DNA of 64,000 bases, from positions 21,118,018 to 21,182,017 of the forward strand of contig NC_092236.1 in assembly GCF_036320965.1 (NCBI RefSeq). The letters run 5' to 3'. The position numbers were made by a program, and so were the translations under genes. The notes below the pieces were generated by a model, which saw nothing but the letters and a program-made list of their open reading frames with translations, made no database searches and was not told the origin of the DNA. Source of the stretch: Panulirus ornatus (lineage: Eukaryota; Arthropoda; Malacostraca; Decapoda; Palinuridae). Within the stretch, counting starts at the first letter, position 1; every line of letters starts with the position of its first letter. This document shows, in pieces, positions 1 to 13,814 of this stretch.

Positions 1-789
<789 letters not shown>

Positions 790-864
<75 letters not shown>

Positions 865-875
865 TATATATATAC
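790..875. repeat. (TA)n microsatellite with minor interruptions
   Basis: A TA tract between the R1 tail and the inverted 3' end of the next LINE copy. Confidence 0.97.
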
Positions 876-879
876 ATAT

Positions 880-2596
880 TATTTATTTTGCTTTGTCGCT
901 GTCTCCCGCGCCTGCGAGGTAGCGCAAGGGAACAGACGAAAGAAATGGCCCAACCCACCCCCACACATATGCACACACACACACGTCCACACATGCAAAC
1001 ATACACATCCACACATCCCAAAGTACACAAATATATACACACAGAGACACACACATATACACACATGCACACAATTCACACTGTCTGCCCCTACTCACCC
1101 CCATCGCCAACCCGCCACACACGGTATAACATCTCCCTTCCCCCTCATGTGCGCGAGACAGCGCCAGGAAAAGACAACAAAGGCCTCATTCGCTCACACT
1201 CAGTCTCCAGCTGTCATGCAATAATACCCGAAAACACAGCTCCCTTTCCACATCCAGGCCCCACACACCCCACACCCCGGACGCTTCACATGCCCTGATT
1301 CAATCCATTGACAGCACGTCGACCCCGGTATACCACATCGATCCAATTCACTCTATTCCTTGCCCGCCTTTCACCCTCCTGCATGTTCAGGCCCCGATCA
1401 CTCAAAATCTTTTTCACTCCATCTCTCCACCTCCAATTTGGTCTCCCACTTCTCGTTCCCTCCACCTCCGACACATACATCCTCTTGGTCAATCTTTCCT
1501 CACTCATTCTCTCCATGTGCCCAATCCATTTCAAAACACCCTCTTCTGCTCTCTCAACCACGCTCTTTTTATTTCCACACATCTCTCTTACCCTTACATT
1601 ACTTACTCGATCAAACCACCTCACACCACACATTGTCCTCAAACATCTCATTTCCAGCACATCCACCCTCCTGCGCACGACTCTATCCATAGCCCACGCC
1701 TCGCAGCCATACAACATTGTTAAAACCACTATTCCTTCAAACATAGCCATTTTTGCTTTCCAAGATAATGTTCTCGACTTCCACACATTCTTCAAGGCTC
1801 CCAGAATTTTCGCCCCCTCCCCCACCCTATGATTCACTTCCGCTTCCATGGTTCCATCCGCTGCCAAATCCACTCCCAGATATCTGAAACACTTTACTTC
1901 CTCCAGTTTTTCTCCATTCAAACTTACCTCCCAATTGACTTGAACCTCAACACTACTGTACCCAATAACCTTGCTCTTATTCACATTTACTCTTAACTTT
2001 CTTCTTTCACACACTTTACCAAACTCAGTCACCAGCTTCTGCAGTTTCTCACATGAATCAGCCACCAGCGCTGTATCATCAGCGAACAACAACTGACTCA
2101 CTTCCCAAGCTCTCTCATCCCCAACAGACTTCATACTTGCCCCTCTTTCCAAAACTCTTGCATTTACCTCCCTAACAACCCCATCCATAAACAAATTAAA
2201 CAACCATGGAGACATCACACACCCCTGCCGCAAACCTACATTCACTGAGAACCAATCACTTTCCTCTCTTCCTACACGTACACATGCCTTACATCCTCGA
2301 TAACAACTTCTCACTGCTTCTAACAACTTGCCTCCCACACCATATATTCTTAGTACCTTCCACAGAGCATCTCTATCAACTCTATCATATGCCTTTTCCA
2401 GATCCATAAATGCTACAAACAAATCCATTTGATTTTCTAAGTATTTCTCATATACACTCTTTAAAACAAACACCTGATCCACACATCCTCTACCACTTCT
2501 GAAACCACACTGCTCTTCCCAAATCTAATGCTCTGTACATGCCTTCACCCTCTCAATCAATACCCTCCCATATAATTTACCAGGAATACTCAACAT
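880..2596 (-). mobile_element. RTE LINE copy, subfamily B, 5'-truncated
   Basis: Read on the minus strand: RT domain, C-terminal domain, then the long subfamily-B 3' UTR ending near 880 in the GCGGGAGACAGCG-type tail. The 5' end stops at about 2,596, inside the RT palm, and is joined directly head-to-head to a plus-strand LINE 3' fragment. The subfamily-B 3' UTR carries the GCTACCTCGC-like tail motif twice, about 270-300 nt apart. Confidence 0.9.
1286..2482 (-). pseudogene. RTE reverse transcriptase, C-terminal 398 codons (subfamily B)
   Basis: The open frame starts at an internal methionine just after the GFRSGRGC motif. It contains FMDLEKAYDRVD (first catalytic Asp), GLRQGCVMSPWLFNLF, LLFADDTALVA (the Asp-Asp pair), the NVNKSKVI and YLGVDL motifs, and the C-terminal [11 protein letters not shown] signature. 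Unlike subfamily A it reads past the VVYRG stop position and adds RRAVNGLNQGM before stopping. Upstream (2,483-2,590) the RT sequence continues but is broken by a small deletion and a stop. The EN domain is missing, so this is a truncated, non-autonomous copy. Confidence 0.88.
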
Positions 2597-2824
2597 TAGA
2601 GTGAATTGGAGCGATGTGGTATACCGGGGTTGACGTTCTGTCAGGGGATTGAGTCAAGGCATGTGAAGCATCTGGGGTAAACCATGGAAAGCTGTGTAGG
2701 TATGTATATTTGCGTGTGTGGACGTATGTATATCCATGTGTATGGGGGTGGGTTGGGCCATTTCTTTCGTCTGTTTCCTTGCGCTACCTCGCAAACGCGG
2801 GAGACAGCGACAAAGCAAAAAAAG

Positions 2825-2827
<3 letters not shown>
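2597..2827 (+). mobile_element. RTE LINE 3' end fragment, subfamily A
   Basis: Plus-strand fragment holding the last codons (NWSDVVYRG then stop) and the complete short 3' UTR, ending CAGCGACAAAGC, A-rich, (TA)n. Both this piece and the adjoining minus-strand copy keep their own 3' termini. The junction is therefore two elements head-to-head, not a twin-priming inversion of one. Confidence 0.85.
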
Positions 2828-2888
<61 letters not shown>

Positions 2889-2920
2889 TTTTCTTTTTTT
2901 ATATATATATATATATATAT
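2827..2920. repeat. (TA)n, T-tract, (AT)n
   Basis: TA repeats to 2,880, a T-rich run to 2,900, then AT repeats to 2,920. This looks like two tails meeting: an A/TA tail on the left and an inverted tail on the right. Confidence 0.97.
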
Positions 2921-4345
2921 ACCCCCATACACATGTATATACATACGTCCACACACGCAAATATACATACCTACACAGCTTTCCTTGGTTTACCCCAGAC
3001 GCTTCACATGCCCTGATTCAATCCACTGACAGCACGTCAACCCCGGTATACCACATCGATCCAATTCACTCTATTCCTTGCCCTCCTTTCACTCTCCCGC
3101 ATGTTCAGGCCCCGATCACACAAAATCTTTTTCACTCCATCTTTCCACCTCCAATTTGGTCTCCCACTTCTCCTCGTTCCCTCCACCTCAGACACATATA
3201 TCCTCTTGGTCAATCTTTCCTCACTCATTCTCTCCATGTGCCCAAACCATTTCAAAACGCCCTCTTCTGCTCTCTCAACCACGCTCTTTTTATTTCCACA
3301 CATCTCTCCTACCCTTACGTTACTTACTCGATCAAACCACCTCACACCACACATAGTCCTCAAACATCTCATTTCCAGCACATCCATCCTCCTGCGCACA
3401 ACTCTATCCATAGCCCACGCCTCGCAACCATACAACATTGTTGGAACCACTATTCCTTCAAACATACCCATTTTTGCTTTCCGAGATAATGTTCTCGACT
3501 TCCACACATTCTTCAAGGCTCCCAGGATTTTCGCCCCCTCCCCCACCCTATGATCCACTTCCGCTTCCATGGTTCCATCCGCTGCCAGATCCACTCCTAG
3601 ATATCTAAAACACTTTACTTCCTCCAGTTTTTCTCCATTCAAACTTACCTCCCAATTGACTTGACCCTTAACCCTACTGTACCTAATAACCTTGCCCTTA
3701 TTCACATTTACTCTTAACTTTCTTCTTTCACACACTTTACCAAACTCAGTCACCAGCTTCTGCAGTTTCTCACATGAATCAACCACCAGCGCTGTATCAT
3801 CAGCGAACAACAACTGACTCACTTCCCAAGCTGTCTCATCCCCAACAGACTTCATACTTGCCCCTCTTTCCAAAACTCTTGCTTTCACCTCCCTAACAAC
3901 CCCGTCCATAAACAAATTAAACAACCATGGAGACATCACACACCCCTGCCGCAAAACTACATTCACTGAGAACCAATCACTTTCCTCTCTTCCTACACGT
4001 ACACATGCCTTACATCCTCGATAAAAACTTTTCACCGCTTCTAACAACTTGCCTCCCACACCATATATTCTTAATACCTTCCACAGAGCATCTCTATCAA
4101 CTCTATCATATGCCTTCTCCAGATCCATAAATGCTACATACAAATCCATTTGCTTTTCCAAGTATTTCTCACATGCATTCTTCAAAGCAAACACCTGATC
4201 CACACATCCTCTACCACTTCTGAAACCACACTGCTCTTCCCCAATCTGACGCTCTGTACATGCCTTCACCCTCTCAATCAATACCCTCCCATATAATTTA
4301 CCAGGAATGCTCAACAAACTTATACCTCTGTAATTTGAGCACTCA

Positions 4346-4349
<4 letters not shown>
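2921..4349 (-). mobile_element. RTE LINE copy, subfamily A, truncated at both ends
   Basis: Minus-strand copy whose 3' UTR begins at ACCCCCATACAC. The last 75 or so bases of the element, including the terminal hairpin module, are missing. Its 5' end stops inside a (TA)n tract at 4,349, where the intact element reads CACTCTTATCCCC. Confidence 0.9.
3037..4317 (-). pseudogene. RTE reverse transcriptase, 426 codons open (subfamily A)
   Basis: An uninterrupted frame from the SIPGKLYGRV motif (RT block 1) through GFRSGRGC, FMDLEKAYDRVD, RQGCVMSP, FADDTALV and YLGVDL to the C-terminal [10 protein letters not shown] signature, stopping just after VVYRG. It carries private changes such as Val for Gly before LRQGC and Val for Ala before DSCEK. 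The frame is intact but lacks the endonuclease and the first RT block, so it is a 5'-truncated copy. Confidence 0.88.

Positions 4350-4407
<58 letters not shown>
4349..4407. repeat. (TA)n microsatellite between head-to-head LINE copies
   Basis: TA repeats bounded on both sides by 5'-truncated LINE ends. Confidence 0.99.
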
Positions 4408-6164
<1,757 letters not shown>

Positions 6165-6185
6165 TTATTCATTCATTTATTTATA

Positions 6186-6396
6186 TTTTATTTATTTTGC
6201 TTTGTCGCTGTCTCCCGCGTTAGCGAGGTAGCACAAGGAAACAGACGAAAGAATGGCCCAACCCACCCGCATACACATTTATATACATACACGTCCACAC
6301 ACGCATATATACATACCTATACATCTGAACGTATACATATATATACACATACAGACATATACATATATACACATGTACATAATTCATACTGTCTGC

Positions 6397-6400
<4 letters not shown>
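6186..6400 (-). mobile_element. RTE subfamily B 3' UTR fragment
   Basis: On the minus strand this is the last roughly 210 bp of a subfamily-B element: AAAGGCAGACAGTATGAATT, the TATGT-rich part, GGGTTGGGCCATTC and the GCTACCTCGCTAACGCGGGA tail. It has no coding sequence. Confidence 0.85.

Positions 6401-6444
<44 letters not shown>
6401..6444. repeat. (TA)n microsatellite
   Basis: Uninterrupted TA between LINE tail and SINE. Confidence 0.99.
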
Positions 6445-6708
<264 letters not shown>

Positions 6709-7245
6709 CAATTCACCGAAACCAAAGCTCCCTATCTACATCCAGGCCCAACAGACCTTTCCATGGTTTACCCCAGACGTTTCGCTTGCTTTGTCTCAGT
6801 CCATTGGCAGCACGTCGATCCCGGTATACCATATCGTTCCAATTCACTTTATTCCTTGCACGCCTTTCACCCTCCTGCATGTTCAGGCCCCGATCGTTCA
6901 AAATCTTTTTCACTCCATCCTGCCACTTCCAATTTGGTCTCCCACTTCTTGTTTACTCCACTTCTGACACATATATCCTCTTTGTCAACCTTTCTTCACT
7001 CATGCTCTCCCGGTGTCCAAACCATTTCAACACACCCTCTTCTGCTCTCTCAACCACACTCTTTTAATTATCATACACTTTTCTTACCCTTTCATTACTT
7101 ACTTGATCAAACCACCTCACACCACATGTTCTCCTCAAACATTTCATTTCCAACACGTCCAACCTCTGCCGTACAACCCTATCTATAGCCCATGCTTGGC
7201 AACCATGTAATTTTGCCGGACTATTATTCCTTCAAACATACATAC
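6709..7245 (-). mobile_element. RTE LINE fragment, subfamily C
   Basis: Minus-strand 3' end of a third subfamily. Its C-terminal peptide reads [19 protein letters not shown], then a longer C-terminus through [20 protein letters not shown]. The 3' UTR ends at TTTCGGTGAATTGCACAC, which runs straight into the CA/TG repeat. The coding part (ends about 7,240) is broken by indels. Confidence 0.8.
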
Positions 7246-7255
7246 ATATATATAT

Positions 7256-7361
7256 CGATAGTCAGTTATCATTATTTGCTGCTGATTGATTAACATAATC
7301 GTTTGTTTATAAATGGATCATAAAACTGACGGAGTTAATGTTGTGTTGGGGTTAAGGTTAG

Positions 7362-7411
<50 letters not shown>

Positions 7412-7821
7412 TCTTTGTAACCCTTCCATAGATAATTCATTCTTCAAATCTGTGCCACTAAATTGTATGGTATTTATCACCCCTATTGATAGTTAGTATC
7501 TTACATCCTCACATTATTAGTAACTGCTCCTGACTACCCAGTCACAGATGGGTTTCCATATTAATCTTTGAGACGTAGTTGAAAACGAGACAAGAAATAA
7601 AGATTGATATGATAAACTTATGGAATCCAATATGTTTGGTATAATTATTATTATCATTAGATAACCATTATGTTTTTCCTTTCCGTGGTTTTGTTTTCTT
7701 TGTTTCAACCGACATTCACTGCTCATTAGCGGAGAGGCATGTGGGTATGAATGGTGGGGTGGGGGAAAATACGTGTATACATGAATACAAACAGACAAGG
7801 CTACAGACCATCTTGGAAGCA

Positions 7822-7905
<84 letters not shown>

Positions 7906-8165
7906 TCAAGTTTCACTCCTTTGGCCTTGATGGCCGTCTTTTCCATCTCCTTAACCCACACGTGGGCTGCTGGCCTTCAGTTCAAAAACGTACAATCTCT
8001 CCATCTCACACGTAACTCTTGACAACACAGCCTCCAAGGTTCTTTCTTCGTAATCCTAAATGAATGCCAAGCATTGTCCTTGTTTTTTGGTAAACTCCAC
8101 TGCACACTGTACACACGTTGTGGTCAGTAGTACGGTGATGAGGTGTACATTATAGCATTATAGCA
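7256..8165. other. Low-copy spacer duplicated in inverted orientation
   Basis: AT-rich non-coding DNA with a (TA)n tract (7,366-7,408) and a (CT)n tract (7,824-7,902). No supported gene. The whole block is repeated in inverted orientation at about 11,320-12,280 and again, in corrupted form, at about 12,400-13,240. It therefore marks a segmental duplication rather than a transposon copy. Confidence 0.8.
7824..7902. repeat. (CT)n microsatellite
   Basis: 79 bp of CT; the inverted partner at 11,584-11,675 is about 12 bp longer. Confidence 0.99.
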
Positions 8166-8530
8166 GGAGTGCGATCATAGCCTAACAGTAGTGCTCCCGC
8201 CTGCCACGCAGGGGTCCCGGATTCGATCCTGGCTGTTGGAGGTTTGTATTTTATACGGAAATGCGCGTTCATATGCAATATATTCGTATATGTATACCTC
8301 CGTGTTGTACAGCTAGGCTCTGTAAAATGCTATGTACTGGTTACGTGCGCCTAATGAGAAATGACCAATGGAGACCCCGTTGCGCAAAAACGTGAGACGA
8401 AGGGTATTCAGTACATAGTATTCGAATTGTCATTTCCTTATTAGGGGCGATCATAGCCTAGTGGTAGCGCCCCCGCCTGTTGCACAGGGGTCCCAGGTTC
8501 GATCCTGGCTGTTGTAGGTTTGTATGTTAT
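8166..8530 (+). mobile_element. tRNA-derived SINE, head-body-head dimer
   Basis: Two tRNA-like heads (about 8,168-8,245 and 8,443-8,525), 276 bp apart, in direct orientation with one full body between them. Each head has box A-like TAGCCTAxxxGTAG and box B TTCGATCC. The first head has a tRNA-Gly-like anticodon loop (CTGCCAC, anticodon GCC); the second has CTGTTGC. The acceptor stem does not close, so this is a SINE and not a functional tRNA gene. Confidence 0.8.
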
Positions 8531-8534
8531 ATAT

Positions 8535-10062
8535 ATAACATGTATGTAGCATTTATGGATCTGGAGAAGGCATATAATAGAGTTGATACAGATGCTCTGT
8601 GGAGGGTTTTAAGAATATATGGTGTGGGAGGCAAGTTGTTAGAAGCAGTGAAAAGTTTTTATCGAGGATGTAAGGCATGTGTACGTGTAGGAAGAGAGGA
8701 AAGTGATTGGTTCTCAGTGAATGTAGGTTTGCGGCAGGGGTGTATGATGTCTCCATGGTTGTTTAATTTGTTTATAGATGGGGTTGTTAGGGAGGTGAAT
8801 GCAGGAGTTTTGGAAAGAGGGGCAAGTATGCAGTCTGTTGTGGATGAGAGAGCTTGTGAAGTGAGTCAGTTGTTGTTCGCTGATGATACAGCGCTGGTGG
8901 CTGATTCATGTAAGAAACTGCAGAAGCTGGTGACTGAGTTTGGTAAAGTGTGTGAAAGAAGAAAGTTAAGAGTAAATGTGAATAAGAGCAAGGTTATTAG
9001 GTACAATAGGGTTGAGGGTCAAGTCAATTGGGAGGTAAGTTTGAATGGAGAAAAACTGGAGGAAGTAAAATGTTTTAGATATCTGGGAGTGGATCTGGCA
9101 GCGGATGGAACCATGGAAGCGGAAGTGAATCATAGAGTGGGGGAGGGGGCGAAAATTCTGGGAGCATTGAAGAATGTTTGGAAGTCGAGAACATTATCTC
9201 GGAACGCAAAAATGGGTATGTTTGAAGGAATAGTGGTTCCAACAATGTTGTATGGTTGCGAGGCGTGGGCTATGGATAGAGTTGTGCGCAGGAGGGTGGA
9301 TGTGCTGGAAATGAGATTTTTGAGGACAATATGTGGTGTGAGGTGGTTTGATCGAGTAAGTAACGTAAGGGTAAGAGAGATGTGTGGAAATAAAAAGAGT
9401 GTGGTTGAGAGAGCAGAAGAGGGTGTTTTGAAATGGTTTGGTCACATGGATATATGTGTCAGAGGTGGAGGGAACGAGGAGAAGTGGGAGACCAAATTTT
9501 AGATGGAAAGATGGAGTGAAAAATATTTTGTGTGATCGGGGCCTGAACATGCAGAAGGGTGAAAGGCGTGCAAGGAATAGAGTGAGTTGGAACGATGTGA
9601 TATACCGGGGTCGACGTGCTGTCAATGGATTGAACCAGGGCATGGTAACCGTCTGGGGTAGACCATGGAAAGTTCTGTGGGGCTTGGATATGGAAAGGGA
9701 GCTGTAGTTTCGGTGCATTATTACAAGACAGCTAGAGACTGAGTGTGAACGAATGGGGCCTTTGGTGTCTTTTCCTAGCGCTACCTCGCACACATGAGGG
9801 AGGAGGGGGTTGTTATTCCATGTGTGGCGTGATGGCGATGAGAACAAATAAAGGCAGACAGTATGAATTATGTACATTTGTATATATGTATATGTCTGTG
9901 TGTGTTATATATGTGTACATTGAGATGTATAGGTATGTACATTTGCGTGTGTGGACGTGTATGTATGTACATGTGTATGTGGGCGGGTTGGGCCATTCTT
10001 TCGTCTGTTTCCTTGCGCTACCTCGCTAACGCGGGAGACAGCGACAAAGCAAAATGAATAGA
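8535..10062 (+). mobile_element. RTE LINE copy, subfamily B, 5'-truncated
   Basis: Enters at TGTATGTAGCATTTATGG from a short TA stretch next to the SINE and runs to a complete subfamily-B 3' UTR ending CAGCGACAAAGC near 10,054. The 3' UTR holds two tail-like motifs (about 9,778 and 10,016). Confidence 0.9.
8540..9707 (+). pseudogene. RTE reverse transcriptase, frameshifted (subfamily B)
   Basis: The RT frame starts at VAFMDLEKAY and carries LRQGCMMSPWLFNLF, FADDTALVAD and YLGVDL. It is open to about 9,450, where roughly 32 nt (the codons for [10 protein letters not shown]) are deleted between GTCACATGGA and TATATGTGTC. Downstream, SGRPNFRWKDG continues in another frame to a stop near 9,707. 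One catalytic-loop change (Val to Met in RQGC-V-MSP) and Tyr-Asn for Tyr-Asp in the first aspartate motif region mark it as defective. Confidence 0.85.
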
Positions 10063-10211
<149 letters not shown>

Positions 10212-10450
10212 TATCCCTGGGGATAGGGGAGAAAGAATACTTCCCAAGTATTCCCTGCGTGTCGTAGAAGGCGACTAAAAGGGGAGGGAGCGGGGGGCTG
10301 GAAATGCTCCCCTCTTGTTTTTTTTTTAACTTTCCAAAAGAGGGAACAAAGAAGGGGGCCAGGTGAGGAATTCCCTCAGAGGCCCAGTCCTCTGTTCTTA
10401 ACGCTACCTTGCTAACGCGGAAAATGGCAAATAGTTTTAAAAAAAAAATA
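10212..10450 (+). mobile_element. R1 non-autonomous retroelement
   Basis: Complete R1: TATCCCTGGGGATAGGGG at its start, CGTAGAAGGCGACTAAAAGG inside, CTACCTTGCTAACGCGG at its tail, then an A-run and (TA)n. The LINE 5' UTR homology extends through about base 10,340. Confidence 0.78.
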
Positions 10451-10453
10451 AAA

Positions 10454-10531
<78 letters not shown>
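10451..10531. repeat. (TA)n microsatellite
   Basis: TA tract joining two R1 elements tail to tail. Confidence 0.98.
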
Positions 10532-10752
10532 TCATACTATTTGCAATTTCCCGACTTAGCGAGGTAACGTTAAGAACAGAGGGCTGAGCCTTCGAGGAAA
10601 TATCCTCGCTTGGCCCCCTTCTCTGTTCCTTCTTTTGGAAAATTAAAAACGAGAGGGGAGGATTTCCAGTCCCCGCTCCCTCCCCTTTTAGTCGCCTTCT
10701 ATGACACGCAGTGAATACGCGGAAAGTATTTTTTCTTCCCTATCCCAGGGTT
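10532..10752 (-). mobile_element. R1 non-autonomous retroelement
   Basis: Inverted R1, tail-to-tail with the preceding one. The tail hairpin is degraded (CGACTTAGCGAGGTAACG on the plus strand) and the 5' end stops at CCCTATCCCAGGG. Confidence 0.75.
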
Positions 10753-10753
10753 T

Positions 10754-10846
<93 letters not shown>
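10753..10846. repeat. (TA)n then T-tract
   Basis: TA to 10,828 then about 18 T; the T-tract is the complement of the next R1's A-tail. Confidence 0.98.
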
Positions 10847-10847
<1 letters not shown>

Positions 10848-10998
10848 ATACTATTCGCCATTTCCCGCGATAGCGAGGTAGCGTTAAGAACAGAGGACTG
10901 GGCCCTTGAGGGAATATCCCCACCTGGCCCTCTTCTCTGTTCCTTCTTTTGGAAAAAAAAAAAAAACGAGAGGGGAGGATTTCCAGCCCCCCGCTCCC
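10847..10998 (-). mobile_element. R1 fragment fused to SINE
   Basis: Inverted R1, 5'-truncated at CCCCCGCTCCCTG where it meets the inverted SINE head. Both parents contain a GGGAGCGGGG-like run, so the join has microhomology. Confidence 0.7.
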
Positions 10999-11320
10999 TG
11001 TGCAACAGGCGGGGGCGCTACCACTAGGCTATGATCGCCCCTAATAAGGAAATGACAATTCGAATACTATGTACTGGAATACCCTTCGTCTCACGTTTTT
11101 GCGCAACGGGGTCTCCATTGGTCATTTCTCATTAGGCGCACGTAACCAGTACATAGCATTTTACAGAGCCTAGCTGTACAACACGGAGGTATACATATAC
11201 GAGTATATTGCATATGAACGCGCATTTCCGTATAAAATACAAACCTCCAACAGCCAGGATCGAATCCGGGACCCCTGCGTGGCAGGCGGGAGCACTACTG
11301 TTAGGCTATGATCGCACTCC
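10997..11320 (-). mobile_element. tRNA-derived SINE, head-body-head dimer (inverted copy)
   Basis: The minus-strand image of the SINE dimer at 8,166-8,530. It has the same private features: one head with anticodon-loop GCC and the other with TTG, and the same body variants. The second head is truncated by the R1 join. This is the inner end of the right arm of the inverted duplication. Confidence 0.8.
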
Positions 11321-11580
11321 TGCTATAATGCTATAATGTACACCTCATCACCGTACTACTGACCACAACGTGTGTACAGTGTGCAGTGGAGTTTACCAAA
11401 AAACAAGGACAATGCTTGGCATTCATTTAGGATTACGAAGAAAGAACCTTGGAGGCTGTGTTGTCAAGAGTTACGTGTGAGATGGAGAGATTGTACGTTT
11501 TTGAACTGAAGGCCAGCAGCCCACGTGTGGGTTAAGGAGATGGAAAAGACGGCCATCAAGGCCAAAGGAGTGAAACTTGA

Positions 11581-11676
<96 letters not shown>

Positions 11677-12330
11677 TGCTTCCAAGATGGTCTGTAGCCT
11701 TGTCTGTTTGTATTCATGTATACACGTATTTTCCCCCACCCCACCATTCATACCCACATGCCTCTCCGCTAATGAGCAGTGAATGTCGGTTGAAACAAAG
11801 AAAACAAAACCACGGAAAGGAAAAATAAGGTTATCTAATGATAATAATAATTATACCAAACATATTGGATTCCATACGTTTATCATATCAATCTTTATTT
11901 TTTGTCTCGTTTCAACTACGTTTTCAAAGATTAATTTTGGAAACCCATCTGTATGGGTAGTCAGGAGCAGTTACTAATAATGTGGGATGTAAGATACTAA
12001 CTACAATAGGGGTGATAAATACCATACAATTTAGTGGCACAGATTTGAAGAAAAGATTATCTATGGAAGGGTTACAAAAAATGATATACAGATATATATA
12101 TATTATAATATATATATATATAATTTATATATATATATATATATATAGTTATATATAAAATTTAAATTTACCTTAACCCCAACCAACATTAATCCGTCAG
12201 TTTTTGATCCCATTTATAAACAAACGTTTTTGTTAATCAATCAGAGCAAATAATGATAAAATGACTATCGAAAAATTTGTATTTTATGTTTGAGGATAAT
12301 AGTCCGGCAAAAATTTCATGGTTGCCAAAA
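11321..12330. other. Inverted copy of the 7,256-8,165 spacer
   Basis: Reads on the minus strand as the low-copy block at 7,256-8,165, including the (GA)n tract at 11,584-11,675. It is nearly identical up to about 12,050; after that, indels and homopolymer changes begin. Confidence 0.85.
11584..11675. repeat. (GA)n microsatellite
   Basis: 92 bp of GA, the inverted partner of the (CT)n at 7,824. Confidence 0.99.
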
Positions 12331-13240
12331 AATGGCTATAGATGGGGTTTTACGGGGAAGGGTTTGGGGTGTTGGGAAAAGAAATGTTTGAGGAGAACCT
12401 TTGGGAGGCGGGTTTTTTGTCAAGGTTTTGTGAGATGGAGAGATTTTATTTTTTAAAACAAAGGGGCCAGCAGCCCACGTGGGGTTAAGGAATGGAAAAG
12501 AGGGCCCTCAAGCCAAAGGAGGAAACTTGACACGGAGAGAGAGGAGAGAGAGAGAAAAGAAGGAGAGAGGAGGAAGGGGAAAGGAGAAAAGGGGAGGAGA
12601 GAAGAGAGGCGTGTTTCCCAAGAGGGTCGTCCCTTGTCTGTTTGTATTATGTATCAGTATTTTTCCCCACCCCCCCATTCTTCCCACATGCCTCTCCGTA
12701 ATGACATTTGAATGGTGGTTGAAAAAAGAAAACAAAAACCAGGGAAAAGGAAAAACATAAGGTTATCAATTTGATAATAATTTTTTAACCCAAACATATT
12801 GGATTCCCATATTTATCAATAAATTTTTTTCTTGTCCGTTTTCAACTAGTCAAAAAGTTTAATATGGAACCCCATCTGTGACGGGGTTTGTCAGGGATTT
12901 TTTAATTGAGGATGAAAGTCTAACTATAAATGGGGGTGAAAAACCATACAATTTAGGGGCACGTTTTGAAGATAATTTTATGGGGGTTACAAGATAAAAT
13001 TCTTATTTATATTATTATATATATATTAAATATATATATATATATTATTTAATTATTATAATATATATATAATTTCAAACCCTTAACCCCCAAACACATT
13101 AACCCCGTCAGTTTTATGATCCATTTATAAACAAACGTTATGTTAATAAATCGCAGCAAAAAAATGTTTAATGACTTCGATAAATATGTATTTTGTTTAA
13201 AGGGAAATAATTAGTCGGCAAAATTACAGGGGTTGAAAAC
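12331..13240. other. Corrupted tandem repeat of the 11,440-12,395 block
   Basis: A stub of subfamily-C RT (12,335-12,390) jumps back to sequence matching 11,445 onward, and the spacer is repeated with many indels: the GA tract is broken up and runs of G, T and A are lengthened. No coding capacity. I suspect unpolished assembly sequence. Confidence 0.65.
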
Positions 13241-13735
13241 ATGGCTATAGATGGGGTTGTACGGCAGAGGTTGGAGTGTTGGAAATAAAATGTTTGGGAG
13301 AAACATGTGGTGTGAGGGGTTTGATCAAGTAAGTAAAGAAAGGGAAAAGAAAAGTGTATGAAAATTTAAAAGGGGTTGGTTGAGAGAGCAAAGAGGGTTT
13401 TTTAAATTTTTTGGACACCGGGGAAAAGCATGAGTAAAGAAAGGTTGAAAAAAGGGTTTTATGTGTCAGAAGTGGGGTAAACAAGAAGGGGGAGAAAAAT
13501 TTGGGAAAGTGGCAGGATGGAGTAAAAAAGATTTGAACGATGGGGGCCTGAAAGCGGGAGGGTGAAAGGCGTGAAAAGGAATAAAGTAAATTGGAACTTT
13601 TGGTTTCCCGGGATGACTGTCCCAATGGATGAAAAAAGCAGTGAAACGCTGGGGAAAACCCAGGAAAGGTCTTTTGGGCCGGGAGTAGATAGGAGCTTTG
13701 GTTTCGGTGAATTGCACACACCAACACACTCACAC
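13241..13735 (+). mobile_element. RTE subfamily C 3' region, corrupted copy
   Basis: Aligns by eye to 20,640-21,020 and to the inverse of 6,709-7,245, with an indel every 10-20 bases. All frames are broken. Confidence 0.75.
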
Positions 13736-13780
13736 CATACACACACACACACACACACCACACACACACAAACACCACCA

Positions 13781-13814
<34 letters not shown>

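Noticed and set aside
3101..3553. 150-codon frames starting [10 protein letters not shown] that recur opposite every RTE C-terminal domain (3,101; 5,283; 22,007; 47,721; 57,308)
   Set aside because: Recurrent antisense shadow of the conserved RTE coding sequence. Its apparent conservation follows from the sense protein.
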